This document shows positions 33,424-42,683 of a DNA stretch of 64,000 nt, in pieces. The DNA is taken from contig NZ_CP113948.1 of the NCBI RefSeq assembly GCF_026810365.1, positions 4,077,501 to 4,141,500 of the forward strand. The letters run 5' to 3'. The position numbers and the translations under genes were made by a program. The DNA comes from Flavobacterium praedii. Lineage in GTDB: Bacteria; Bacteroidota; Bacteroidia; Flavobacteriales; Flavobacteriaceae. How positions within the stretch are numbered: the first letter of the stretch is position 1; each line of letters opens with the position of its first letter. The notes below the pieces were generated by a model. The model saw nothing but the letters and a program-made list of their open reading frames with translations. It did not search any database and had not been told where the DNA came from.

Positions 33424-34521
33424 CTATAAGTACTTAACTGGATTTGTATTTTCTTCCGATAAAATGATTGCAAAATTAGGGATTTTTTTTCTAAGATAAT
33501 CAACAATATACTCTTTTGTATAGCGTTCGCTTTCAAAATGACCAATATCGGCCAATAAAAGTTGATTTTCGGCTTCATAATACTGATGATATTTCAAATC
33601 AGCAGTCAAAAAAGCATCGGCACCTGCTTGAATTGCATTTTTTATGGCAAAACTACCAGATCCTCCCAATACGGCTACTTTTTTTATTTTTTTTCCTATA
33701 AAAGCTGAATGGCGAATACCGTTGGCTTTCATTTTGTCTTTGGCATAAATAAGAAAATCTTTTTCAGTCATTGGCTCTTCAAGTTCTCCAATCATTCCTA
33801 AACCAATATGATTAAAAGTGTTTTTCATATTGTATATTTCGGTAGCTACTTCTTCATAAATGTGATTTTCTCTTAAGGCTTTTATGATTTTAGCTTCCAA
33901 GTGTTTGGCGTAAACCACTTCTATTTTGGTTTCAGTCCCTCTAGACATAACCCCTCTTTCACCAATGGTGGGTTCGCTTTTTTCATTTCCTTGGTAGGTA
34001 AAAATTCCTTCAGAATTGAAACTGCATTTATCATAATTACCAATACTACCTGCACCAGCTTCAAACAAAGCATTACGAACTTTCTCGGAATTGTCTCTAA
34101 TGGTATAGGTTACTAATTTTCGGATATGATTTTGTTTAGGAATTAAAACTTGGGTATTTATCAGTCCTAGAGTATCACAGAATATTTTATTTACTCCTTC
34201 CGGGTGATTGTCCAATGCAGTATGAACGGCATAAATAGCAATGTCGTTTTTTATGGCTTTGAGCAAGGCGCGTTCTACATAATTTTTCCCTGTAATTTTC
34301 TTTAATCCATTAAAGACTATTGGATGGAACGAAACTACTAAATTGCATTTTTTTGCAATGGCTTCATCGATTACATTTTCAAGGGCATCGTGACAAACCA
34401 AAACTCCAGTTGCTTTGGCCTCTTCATCTCCTATTATTAAACCTACATTATCAAAATCTTCGGCATAAGCCAATGGAGCCATTTCTTCAAGTGTAGACAG
34501 AATTTCTTTTATTGTACTCAT
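33424..34521 (-). CDS. Nif3-like dinuclear metal-centre hexameric protein
   Basis: I use the ATG at 34519-34521 (365 aa); an upstream ATG adds 11 basic residues. The family folds as a toroidal hexamer with a two-metal site. The metal-binding His/Asp/Glu positions are visible in VCHDALENVIDE, LVVSFHPIVFNGLKKI and LLADIGHFESERYT. About residues 125-235 form the YqfO-type PII/CutA-like insert seen in long members. Some relatives are GTP cyclohydrolase or amidohydrolase-like, but the substrate is not known. It leads a two-gene operon with the zinc-ribbon-like gene. A -7 box TATCTTTG is at 34628-34621. Confidence 0.92.
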   Translation of the reverse strand: MSTIKEILSTLEEMAPLAYAEDFDNVGLIIGDEEAKATGVLVCHDALENVIDEAIAKKCNLVVSFHPIVFNGLKKITGKNYVERALLKAIKNDIAIYAVHTALDNHPEGVNKIFCDTLGLINTQVLIPKQNHIRKLVTYTIRDNSEKVRNALFEAGAGSIGNYDKCSFNSEGIFTYQGNEKSEPTIGERGVMSRGTETKIEVVYAKHLEAKIIKALRENHIYEEVATEIYNMKNTFNHIGLGMIGELEEPMTEKDFLIYAKDKMKANGIRHSAFIGKKIKKVAVLGGSGSFAIKNAIQAGADAFLTADLKYHQYYEAENQLLLADIGHFESERYTKEYIVDYLRKKIPNFAIILSEENTNPVKYL

Positions 34522-34859
34522 TATTTTAATCTTTTTGGGGTATTTATTTATCACTACTCAAATTTATAGCCCAAATTTATGGACGAATTTAGAATACGTG
34601 TGTTTTTAAAAATTTCCGTTCAAAGATAAAATATTATATTTTCGAAAAATGAGTTTCGATCGAAAAATATTGTTTCTAGATGTTGTTTTTTAATGATTTT
34701 CGACTTGTGTTCGAGAGGTTCAATTTTTTTGTTCATTAAATTGAAAAGCATCTCAAATTGAAACAGCTTTTTCCATATTGATTTTTCTATTTTTAAAAAC
34801 GTATTTTGTGTTAAAAATAAGTTTAGAATCTATTTATTGGATTGTGCTGCTGCTAACTA
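34522..34859. other. 338-bp gene-free stretch between nif3 and a TPR gene
   Basis: It contains the nif3 -7 box at 34621-34628 and, near 34631-34668, an imperfect inverted repeat with TTTCGA and TCGAAA cores. No ORF or terminator could be supported downstream of the TPR gene. Confidence 0.5.
34621..34628 (-). promoter_or_regulatory. -7 promoter box of nif3
   Basis: TATCTTTG on the minus strand, 99 bp upstream of the chosen start, matches TAnnTTTG. Confidence 0.4.
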
Positions 34860-36131
34860 TTACGAAAGTTTTGCTTTTAATTCGTTGTATTCGGTAGTCA
34901 TTTCCAATGCATTGTACACACTAAGAAGGCTTTGTGAAGTTTCAATATCATTAGGGTCTATTTCAATTACTTTTTTGAGATATGGAATGGTGCTTTTATA
35001 GATTTCTTCTTTTTTTGATTTTAACAAATCGTATTTTTTCATTTCTACAGGAGAGGTTCCTAATTTATCCATGTCCTCATTTATTGGTTTTACACTTTCC
35101 AGTTTCAGAATAGATAAATTTACATAAGATTTTGTGTCTTTTGGGGCAATAGCAATGGCTTTTAAATAGAAATTTTCGGCCTCAATTGTGTTATTTGCTT
35201 TGGTGCTTAGGATTCCAAGATTAAATAATAAATCGAGATCATTTGGGTTGTTTTTTGATATGGTTCCAACTAATTTTTTATAGGTAACATAGTCTTTTGA
35301 TTCAAGGCAAAGTTCGGCTTCGGCTAAAGCCAAAGAGTTGTCTTCAGGATTTTTATTTCGTGCATCTAAAATCGCATTTTTGGCTTTCAATTTGTCTCCA
35401 TTTTGAAAATAGATTAAAGCTATATTTTTATAAATTTCACCTCTTTTGGATACTCCTATTACGTTTCTTGGTTTTTCATGAGTTCCTGAACTAACAGAAT
35501 TGTCTCTGTCATACATTTTTAGAAACCGTTCTTCAATATTTGTTGCTTTGTTTACGGCATAGTAATAATTCCCTATTCCGGAAAAATTAAGCGATTTGAG
35601 CGTTTCATAATGTTTGAGAGCAGATATAAAATCTTTTCCATTTACAAAGGCGCATGCAGTATTGTATAAATTAATTGTATCTTTTTGGTCTAGTAGATAA
35701 GCTTCATAGAACATAGTAGCACTTTCGATATGCTTTTTTTGTCGGGAATTAGAAACTGCATTTTTTATTAATTTCTCTTTTAAACTCTTGAAAGTACTTT
35801 TTGCTTGACCATAAAAATTGGTTTTCCCCGACTCTGATTCCACTTTATTTATTTCTTGGAATGACTGCGCTGCTAAAGTTAAATTTTTGCCTTCATCAAC
35901 ATTTTTATTTGCCAATCCTAACAAAGCATTTCCTTGAACGTAATAGAAAAGTGCTTTTTCTTCATCTTTTGAATTGTAAACTTGATATTCAATGCTCTTG
36001 AGTATGATTAGTGCATCCTGGGGATTTCCGCTATTAACTTCTTTTTCGGCTGATTTTATTTGACTTTTTTGGGCTTGAATAGTTCCTGCAAACAATAATA
36101 GCATACCAATAATAGTGTAGTTTTTTTTCAT
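34860..36131 (-). CDS. Secreted tetratricopeptide-repeat protein
   Basis: The 423-aa protein has a signal peptide (YTIIGMLLLFAGTIQAQ) and at least six TPR-like helical pairs along its length, for example EKALFYYVQGNALLGLANKN, GEIYKNIALIYFQNGDKLKA, LDLLFNLGILSTKANNTIEA and AENFYLKAIAIAPKDTKSY. TPRs bind partner proteins, and such periplasmic scaffolds are frequent in Bacteroidota. It is a single gene, divergent from lpxK, with a -7 box TATTTTTG at 36248-36241. No specific partner can be named. Confidence 0.85.
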   Translation of the reverse strand: MKKNYTIIGMLLLFAGTIQAQKSQIKSAEKEVNSGNPQDALIILKSIEYQVYNSKDEEKALFYYVQGNALLGLANKNVDEGKNLTLAAQSFQEINKVESESGKTNFYGQAKSTFKSLKEKLIKNAVSNSRQKKHIESATMFYEAYLLDQKDTINLYNTACAFVNGKDFISALKHYETLKSLNFSGIGNYYYAVNKATNIEERFLKMYDRDNSVSSGTHEKPRNVIGVSKRGEIYKNIALIYFQNGDKLKAKNAILDARNKNPEDNSLALAEAELCLESKDYVTYKKLVGTISKNNPNDLDLLFNLGILSTKANNTIEAENFYLKAIAIAPKDTKSYVNLSILKLESVKPINEDMDKLGTSPVEMKKYDLLKSKKEEIYKSTIPYLKKVIEIDPNDIETSQSLLSVYNALEMTTEYNELKAKLS

Positions 36132-36527
36132 AATAAGAAGATTGTTGGTTAAACTGATTTGAGGTTTTTTATTGCATTTTGTAGTTTTAAATTATATTTA
36201 CCTTATTGTTCTATTTGATTTAAATAATATTGTTTTTTAACAAAAATAAGGTTAAAAATCAATGAATTGAATGCTTTTGTTGAAAAAATGATCGTTGATA
36301 AATCGATTTATTAATATGATAAAATGAGGTATGTTTATTTGTTTAAATCCTAATTGAAGGTATCTTTTTTTGCTAAAAAGATATAGCGTAAAAAGGATTC
36401 GGTTTGATATTTTTAAAAAATGGAATAGCTTTTTTTAAAATCTAATTTCTTGTGTTTTTTGGCTTTGTGAAATCTTTGGTTTGTAATTACTTTTTAGTAT
36501 TAGCTTAAAATGTTTTACTTTCGTAAA
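36132..36527. other. Divergent intergenic region between TPR gene and lpxK
   Basis: The 396 bp are AT-rich without a convincing ORF. They include a minus-strand -7 box (36241-36248) for the TPR gene. A plus-strand TACTTTCG (36516-36523) lies 4 nt before the lpxK start. Confidence 0.5.
36241..36248 (-). promoter_or_regulatory. -7 promoter box of the TPR gene
   Basis: TATTTTTG on the minus strand, about 109 bp upstream of the start, matches TAnnTTTG. Confidence 0.45.
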
Positions 36528-37553
36528 ATGAATTTACTACGAAAAGTACTGTTCCCTTTTGCTGTTTTATATGGCTTAATTACGAGTATTCGAAATTTTC
36601 TTTTTGATGTTGGGATTCTAAAATCTTATTCCTTCGATTTACCTGTTATTGCCGTGGGGAATCTTAGTGTGGGTGGTACGGGAAAGACACCTCAAATCGA
36701 ATATTTGATTCGGTTGATTACTGAAAAATATAAAGTAGCTACTTTGAGTCGAGGTTATAAAAGAAAATCAGAAGGTTTTGTACTGGCAAATTCATCTTCG
36801 GATGCTTTGCAATTAGGTGATGAACCTTTTCAATATCATCAAAAATTTGCGACTATTCAAGTGGCTGTAGATGCCAATAGAAAGAATGGAATCGAACAAT
36901 TATTAACTCAATCAAATCCTCCCGAAGTTATTTTATTGGATGATGCTTTTCAACATCGAAAAGTAAAAGCTGGTTTCTATATTCTATTGACTTCATACGG
37001 TGATTTGTATTGTGATGATTATATGTTGCCTACCGGTAATTTAAGAGAGAGTCGAATTGGGGTGCAAAGAGCAGATATTGTTATTGTTACAAAATGTCCA
37101 TCAAATCTTTCCTTGAGTGAGCAAAATAAAATTAAAAAACAGCTTAATCTTTCTTCTAATCAAAGTTTGTTCTTTACCTTTATTGAGTATGAAGATGTTG
37201 TTTTTTCTGGGGATAAAGAACTAAAAGTAGCTGATATTATAGGTCTTGAAAAAATACTTTTAGCAGGAATAGCAAAGCCTCAATCCTTTTTTAGGCATTT
37301 GAAACAAGAAAATGATGTATGTTTAACATATTCAGATCATCACCATTTTAGCGAAAGCGAATTACAAGAAATTAAAATAAAAGCAAACCATAAAATTATA
37401 GTAACAACCGAAAAGGATTATGTGCGTTTACAAGGAAGTATTTTGAGCGAACAGCTTTATTATTTACCTATAAAAAGTTCATTTCTTTCGGAGGGAGATA
37501 ATTTTGATAAAATCATTTTAAATTATGTGGGACAAAGTACAAGAAACCGTTAG
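36528..37553 (+). CDS. lpxK: Tetraacyldisaccharide 4'-kinase
   Basis: LpxK phosphorylates the lipid A disaccharide at the 4' position in the inner membrane. I use the ATG at 36528 (341 aa), which matches the family start MNLLRKVLFPFAVLYGLIT with its membrane-associating helix; an ATG 18 bp earlier is possible. The P-loop region is VGNLSVGGTGKTPQIEYLI. Other family landmarks are LSRGYKRKSEGF, GDEPFQYHQKF and LLDDAFQHRKV (catalytic Asp/His). Its 3' end overlaps the start of the purine nucleoside phosphorylase gene by 29 nt, implying translational coupling. Confidence 0.95.
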   Translation: MNLLRKVLFPFAVLYGLITSIRNFLFDVGILKSYSFDLPVIAVGNLSVGGTGKTPQIEYLIRLITEKYKVATLSRGYKRKSEGFVLANSSSDALQLGDEPFQYHQKFATIQVAVDANRKNGIEQLLTQSNPPEVILLDDAFQHRKVKAGFYILLTSYGDLYCDDYMLPTGNLRESRIGVQRADIVIVTKCPSNLSLSEQNKIKKQLNLSSNQSLFFTFIEYEDVVFSGDKELKVADIIGLEKILLAGIAKPQSFFRHLKQENDVCLTYSDHHHFSESELQEIKIKANHKIIVTTEKDYVRLQGSILSEQLYYLPIKSSFLSEGDNFDKIILNYVGQSTRNR

Positions 37554-38337
37554 TTTTATTTCTAAAAAAATAAATTTCACTCCAGAATATGGTGTGATTT
37601 TAGGTTCTGGATTAGGCGGATTTACAAAAGATATTGCAATTGAATTTACCTTACCGTATGAAGAAATTCCAAATTTTCCGGTTTCGACAGTTCAAGGACA
37701 CAAAGGAGCATTGGTTTTTGGTACTATTGGTAACAAGAAAGTAGTAGCAATGCAAGGTCGTTTTCATTTTTACGAAGGGTATTCTATGAAAGAAGTGACT
37801 TTTCCGGTGCGGGTGATGAAATATTTAGGAGTCAAAAAATTAATAGTCTCTAATGCTTCGGGCGGAGTAAATCCAAATTATAAAGTTGGTTCGATTGTAA
37901 TTATCAATGACCATATTAATTTTATGCCAGAGCATCCATTAAGAGGTAAAAATGACGAACGTTTTGGACCAAGATTTGTAAATATGAGCCAGCCCTACTC
38001 AATTGAAATGATTGAAAAGGTTAAAAATATTGCTTTAGAATTAAATATAGAAGTACATGATGGGGTGTATTTAGGGCTTCAGGGGCCTACTTTTGAAACC
38101 TTATCAGAATACAGAATGGTGAAGATTTTAGGGGCAGATTGTGTAGGGATGTCTACTGTTCCTGAAGTGATTGTAGCACGTCACATGGAATTAGAAACGT
38201 TTGGAGTTTCAATTATTACCGACATGGGAGATGCGGAAAGTATTCTTACTATTTCACATGATGAAGTCTTGGAAGCTGCCAAAGGAGCAGAACCTCATTT
38301 GCGAAGCCTTATCAAAGAATTAATTAAGAGAGATTAG
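37525..38337 (+). CDS. punA: Purine nucleoside phosphorylase
   Basis: The 270-aa enzyme belongs to the trimeric PNP family, which cleaves guanosine or inosine with phosphate. Visible motifs are ILGSGLGGFTKDI (phosphate site), QGHKGALVFG, MQGRFHFYEGYSMKEVTFPV, ASGGVNPNY, GPTFETLSEYRMVKILGAD (with the catalytic Glu) and GMSTVPEVIVARHM. It overlaps lpxK by 29 nt at its start. At its end it overlaps the convergent histidine kinase gene by 14 nt, leaving no room for a terminator between the two. Confidence 0.95.
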   Translation: MWDKVQETVSFISKKINFTPEYGVILGSGLGGFTKDIAIEFTLPYEEIPNFPVSTVQGHKGALVFGTIGNKKVVAMQGRFHFYEGYSMKEVTFPVRVMKYLGVKKLIVSNASGGVNPNYKVGSIVIINDHINFMPEHPLRGKNDERFGPRFVNMSQPYSIEMIEKVKNIALELNIEVHDGVYLGLQGPTFETLSEYRMVKILGADCVGMSTVPEVIVARHMELETFGVSIITDMGDAESILTISHDEVLEAAKGAEPHLRSLIKELIKRD

Positions 38338-40516
38338 TTGTGTTGCTAAAGTTTTGTGCAAGTATTGTATAAAAATTTTCAGGAACAAATGGTTTGGTAA
38401 TTACATCGGTCATCCCAAAGGAGAGAAGCATCTCTCGGTTTTCATTTAAAGATATAGCTGTTAATGCAACAATTGGAGTTTCCATATCAAATTCTCTAAT
38501 GTGTTGTGTTGCTATAGTCCCATTTATACCTAATAAATGAACGTCCATTAGCACCATATCAAATGTATTGGTTTTTAATAATTCTATAGCATCCTCTCCA
38601 TTGTCTAGAATGGTGCAAAATATTTCTTTATTCAACAACATTTTTTGAGTGATCATTTGGTTGATTTTGTTGTCTTCTACTACCAATATTTTTTTGTTTT
38701 TAAATATTTCTGGATTGTAATTTTTAGTTAAAACGGTATTAGGTAGCGGTTTGTTATCAACTTTAAAATTCAATTCAAAAGAAAAAGCAGAACCTTTTCC
38801 GACGGCACTTTTTAGTCTTATCCGACCACCTAATATTCGAACTAGTTTTTTTACAATAGTAAGTCCCAATCCTGTCCCTCCAAATTTTCTGTTGATTTCT
38901 ACTGATCCTTGAGAAAAACTTTCAAAAACAGTTTTTAGTTTGTCTGCAGGAATTCCAATTCCTGTATCAATGATTTGAAAATGTATTGTTGCGGTTTCAT
39001 TTTGAAAACTTCTCAATCTTGCAATAACGCTAACTGTTCCGTTATTGGTGAATTTTAATGCATTGTTAATTAAATTCATGAAAATTTGAGACAATTTTGT
39101 AGGGTCTCCAATTAAGTTTTCAGGAACGGCTGTGTCAATTTTCAGAATAAATTTATTGTTATTTACCGTTGCTATTTCTTTGAGTGAGTTTTGGATGTCT
39201 CCTAATAACTGCTTGAGGTTGAAATTAATATGCTCCAGCTCTAATTTATTAGAGTCAATTTTGTTTATTTCTAATATATCATTGATAAAGTTCGTTAGGT
39301 AATTACCTGAAAATTTCAAGGACGATAAATAATGCATTTGGGTTTTCTTTGGATTTTCTTCCAGCAGTAAATGTGTAATTCCATTAATTGCATTCAATGG
39401 AGTTCGCAACTCGTGACTTACTGTTGATAGAAACTCCGATCGTGCTTTGGATGCTTCTTCAGCTCTATTTTTTGCGGCAATCAATTCATTGTTTTTTTCT
39501 TTTAATAATGAATTGGTTTGATTACGTATGATATTATTTTTGTACAGTGACAAACTCAAAAGTGACAAAATTGAAATGATTGCAATAGCAAGAATGCTAA
39601 TAAGCTTAGAAAATTTATCTGCTTTTTCTTTTTCGCTATTTTCTCTTTCTAATAATAATTTTTCTTGTTTTCGTTGGGATTCTTTAAATATTTCATAATC
39701 ATTAATGCCCAACTTTTCATCATTAGCAAGTAAAATGCTTTCTTTTAGATTTAGATGTTTTTTTAAGTATTTGTAAGCAGAGGATTTGTCGAGTAGCTTA
39801 TCATAAACAGTACTTAAAGCAAGTAAAATATTTGATTTTTGATTAAGATTTTTAGTGGTATTGTTTAATTCAGCTGCCTTGTTGAAGTAATTTAAAGCAA
39901 GATTGTATCTTTTTCCTGAGGCTTCTATTGTTCCTATTTGATAGAGGGCTTCTGCTTTTGTGTTTGATGAATTATTATTTTCGATCTTAGCAATAATAGC
40001 GTTAAATAGGGATAGTGCCAATGTAATATTTCCTGTAGATTTTGCAATTATTCCTTTTTGAAGATTAATTTTATCACCAGGATCATTGATTTTTAACTTC
40101 TTTTGTATTTCTTCAGTTTTGAGGATGCAGATTTCTGCTAAATTGTATTTCTTTTTTTCGATATAAGATAAACCCATAAAATAGTAGGCATTGGCTACTT
40201 TTTCGTTAGGTTTTGTTGAAATGCTATTGAATAAAATAATGCTTTTGTTGAATACTTCAATCGCATCATTGTAAAGGTTTAGATCGAAATAAATTTTACC
40301 TAAGTTGTAGTTTTGTAGTGCTTCAGCTTCTTTTTTGTGGTTCTTTTTACAAAAATTTATTGATTTTTGGGTGTAAAATAAAACATCTTTATAATTATTG
40401 TTTTTTGTATTTTCATTAACTAATTTCGAGTAATAAGCAACACTGTCTATTTTGATGCTATTTTGAGAAAAGAGTAGTGAATTAAAAAAAACAAAACATA
40501 ATAAAAAGTATTTCAT
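38324..40516 (-). CDS. Hybrid sensor histidine kinase with periplasmic TPRs
   Basis: The 730-aa protein has a signal peptide, TPR repeats to about residue 250, and a transmembrane segment near 307-325 (ISILAIAIISILSLLSLSLY). A short coiled linker follows. HisKA has the phospho-acceptor His368 in STVSHELRTPLNAING. The HATPase domain has N and G boxes (NLINNALKFTNNG, IDTGIGIPADK, GGTGLGLTIVKKL). A C-terminal receiver domain has the phospho-acceptor Asp658 in MVLMDVHLLG. No DNA-binding output is fused, so a separate partner is needed. It follows gap by 8 bp. Stimulus unknown. Confidence 0.93.
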   Translation of the reverse strand: MKYFLLCFVFFNSLLFSQNSIKIDSVAYYSKLVNENTKNNNYKDVLFYTQKSINFCKKNHKKEAEALQNYNLGKIYFDLNLYNDAIEVFNKSIILFNSISTKPNEKVANAYYFMGLSYIEKKKYNLAEICILKTEEIQKKLKINDPGDKINLQKGIIAKSTGNITLALSLFNAIIAKIENNNSSNTKAEALYQIGTIEASGKRYNLALNYFNKAAELNNTTKNLNQKSNILLALSTVYDKLLDKSSAYKYLKKHLNLKESILLANDEKLGINDYEIFKESQRKQEKLLLERENSEKEKADKFSKLISILAIAIISILSLLSLSLYKNNIIRNQTNSLLKEKNNELIAAKNRAEEASKARSEFLSTVSHELRTPLNAINGITHLLLEENPKKTQMHYLSSLKFSGNYLTNFINDILEINKIDSNKLELEHINFNLKQLLGDIQNSLKEIATVNNNKFILKIDTAVPENLIGDPTKLSQIFMNLINNALKFTNNGTVSVIARLRSFQNETATIHFQIIDTGIGIPADKLKTVFESFSQGSVEINRKFGGTGLGLTIVKKLVRILGGRIRLKSAVGKGSAFSFELNFKVDNKPLPNTVLTKNYNPEIFKNKKILVVEDNKINQMITQKMLLNKEIFCTILDNGEDAIELLKTNTFDMVLMDVHLLGINGTIATQHIREFDMETPIVALTAISLNENREMLLSFGMTDVITKPFVPENFYTILAQNFSNTTNLS

Positions 40517-40524
40517 GATTGATG

Positions 40525-41532
40525 CTATTTTTTATTATTGTTTAGCAATAAAATAAGATCAATAATTCTTGACGAATATCCTATTTCATTATCATACCAA
40601 CCTACGACTTTTACCATTTTGTCTATTACCGATGTTAGCAGGGAATCAAATATACATGAATTTTTGTTACCTATTACGTCAACAGATACAATTGGGTCTT
40701 CAGTATATTCTAAAATTCCTTTTAAATTGGTTTGAGATGCAATTTTAAAGGCCTCGTTTATTTGTTCTATTGTAACGGAACGTTTTACATTAAAGGTTAT
40801 ATCAGTCAAGGAACCATCAGGAACTGGAACTCGAATGCCACAACCTCCCATTTTTCCTTCAAGTGAAGTAAAGATTTTGGTTAAAGCTTTTGCTGCTCCA
40901 GTTGTCGTTGGGACAATTGATTGGCTTGCTCCTCTGGCTCTGCGCAAGTCTTTATGAGGCTGATCGTGTAAACTTTGATCTGTTGTATAGGAGTGAATGG
41001 TAGTGATGTAAGCTTGTTCGATACCGCATAGTTCTTCGATCACTTTGATCATTGGCGCAGCATTATTTGTGGTGCAACTGGCATTGGATATAATAGTTTC
41101 CGTTCCGTCAAGAATTGATTCATTAACGCCTAATACTACTGTTTTTATGGTATCAACTTCAGATGGTGCCGATAGAATTACTCTTTTGGCACCTGCGATG
41201 ACATGAGCATTAATCTCTTCAAAAGTTTTGTATTTGCCAGTAGATTCTACAACAAAATCAATATTTATACTTTTCCAATCCAGATTAGAAATGTTTTTTT
41301 CATGAAAAAACAAAAAATGTTTCCCATCGATTAGTATTCCTTTTTCATCATTGCTTACTGCAAAAGGCAAAACCCCGTGAATACTGTCGTATTTCACTAA
41401 ATGAGCCATAGTTTTTTTGTCGGCAATATCATTTATGGCTACTACTTCTATTGAGGGATGGTTTAGAAGTAAACGAAATAAATTTCGTCCAATTCTTCCA
41501 AAGCCATTAATCGCAATTCTTGTTTTTGTCAT
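40525..41532 (-). CDS. gap: Glyceraldehyde-3-phosphate dehydrogenase, type I
   Basis: This glycolytic/gluconeogenic enzyme oxidises glyceraldehyde 3-phosphate with NAD(P). The 335 aa begin with the Rossmann motif INGFGRIGRNLFRLLL. The catalytic Cys is in SNASCTTNNAAPM and the catalytic His in TTIHSYTTDQ. The phosphate-site loop RRARGASQSIVPTTTGAAKA and WYDNEIGYSSR are also typical. It sits between lipA (41-bp gap) and a hybrid histidine kinase (8-bp gap) on the same strand. The order lipA-gap-kinase suggests co-transcription. Flavobacteria often carry a second gap gene, so the physiological direction is uncertain. Confidence 0.95.
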   Translation of the reverse strand: MTKTRIAINGFGRIGRNLFRLLLNHPSIEVVAINDIADKKTMAHLVKYDSIHGVLPFAVSNDEKGILIDGKHFLFFHEKNISNLDWKSINIDFVVESTGKYKTFEEINAHVIAGAKRVILSAPSEVDTIKTVVLGVNESILDGTETIISNASCTTNNAAPMIKVIEELCGIEQAYITTIHSYTTDQSLHDQPHKDLRRARGASQSIVPTTTGAAKALTKIFTSLEGKMGGCGIRVPVPDGSLTDITFNVKRSVTIEQINEAFKIASQTNLKGILEYTEDPIVSVDVIGNKNSCIFDSLLTSVIDKMVKVVGWYDNEIGYSSRIIDLILLLNNNKK

Positions 41533-41573
41533 TTTAAACGAGTCGTTTTTTTATTTTTTATAAGGGTTAGAAG

Positions 41574-42443
41574 CTATAATATATGTTTTTGCGCTTTGTA
41601 GGAGGAGCGTACTAATGGTCCGCTTTCTACATGACGGAAGCCTAGTTCCAATCCGTATTTTTCATATTTTGCAAATTGTTCTGGAGTTATAAACTCTTTG
41701 ACTGGAAGGTGTTTTTTGCTGGGTTGTAAATATTGACCAATAGTTACAATGTCTACATTTGCATTTCGTAAGTCACGCATCGTTTGAAAAACTTCCTCTT
41801 CTTGTTCTCCTAATCCCAACATAATTCCTGACTTAGTTCTATTGATTCCTTTTTCTTTTAGGTATCTCAAAACCTCTAAGCTTCTATCGTATTTGGCTTG
41901 AATTCGTACTTCGCGAGTTAGTCTACGTACTGTTTCTACATTATGCGAGACTACTTCGGGATTGGCTTCAATAATACGATCGATATTTCTTTCTATGCCT
42001 TGAAAATCAGGAATTAAAGTTTCTAAGGTTGTGTTTGGGTTCATTCTGCGAATGGCTTTTACAGTTTCAATCCATATAATAGAACCGCCATCTTTCAAGT
42101 CATCTCTATCAACACTAGTGATTACGGCGTGTTTGATATTCATGATTTTTATAGAACGGGCTACTTTTTCTGGTTCATCCCAGTCTACAGTTTCTGGCCT
42201 TCCAGTTTTTACACCACAAAATCCGCATGAACGTGTACATACGTTTCCTAAAATCATAAAAGTTGCAGTTCCTTCTCCCCAACATTCCCCCATATTTGGG
42301 CAACTTCCAGAGGTGCAAATAGTATTCAGGCTATATTTGTCTACCAAACCACGAAGTTCGGTGTATTTCTGACCAATTGGGAGTTTTACCTTGAGCCATT
42401 TTGGCTTTCCTACTGGTAAAGTATTATCTAAAACAGTTTCCAT
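41574..42443 (-). CDS. lipA: Lipoyl synthase
   Basis: LipA is a radical-SAM enzyme that inserts two sulfurs into octanoyl groups on lipoate-dependent proteins. The 289 aa carry both iron-sulfur motifs: the auxiliary cluster cysteines in [20 protein letters not shown] and the radical-SAM CxxxCxxC in [13 protein letters not shown]. The C-terminal serine ligand is in [12 protein letters not shown], as the family requires. It leads the lipA-gap-kinase unit. A -7 box TATCTTTG lies at 42469-42462. Confidence 0.97.
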   Translation of the reverse strand: METVLDNTLPVGKPKWLKVKLPIGQKYTELRGLVDKYSLNTICTSGSCPNMGECWGEGTATFMILGNVCTRSCGFCGVKTGRPETVDWDEPEKVARSIKIMNIKHAVITSVDRDDLKDGGSIIWIETVKAIRRMNPNTTLETLIPDFQGIERNIDRIIEANPEVVSHNVETVRRLTREVRIQAKYDRSLEVLRYLKEKGINRTKSGIMLGLGEQEEEVFQTMRDLRNANVDIVTIGQYLQPSKKHLPVKEFITPEQFAKYEKYGLELGFRHVESGPLVRSSYKAQKHIL

Positions 42444-42461
42444 ATCTTAATTTTGTAACTG

Positions 42462-42469
42462 CAAAGATA
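42462..42469 (-). promoter_or_regulatory. -7 promoter box of lipA
   Basis: TATCTTTG on the minus strand, 18 bp upstream of the lipA start, matches TAnnTTTG. Confidence 0.5.
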
Positions 42470-42649
42470 AGGAATGTACTTTTAGAATTAGAGCTCTCGA
42501 TTTGTGAATTTTGATAAAAATGGATTGTTTATAAAAGCAATTTTAAGCTTTTTATATTAAAAATAGGTTTTGTATATTAATTTTGACAAAGAGGTTTGTT
42601 ATATCTAATTTTAAAATAAAACTTGATTCCGATGTTTTTAAACTTGTAG

Positions 42650-42657
42650 TATATTTG
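42650..42657 (+). promoter_or_regulatory. -7 promoter box of the M48 protease gene
   Basis: TATATTTG matches TAnnTTTG exactly, 26 bp upstream of the start codon at 42684. No -33 TTTG is present at 19-bp spacing. Confidence 0.5.
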
Positions 42658-42683
42658 CAAATTCAAATAAATAAAACAAAAGT

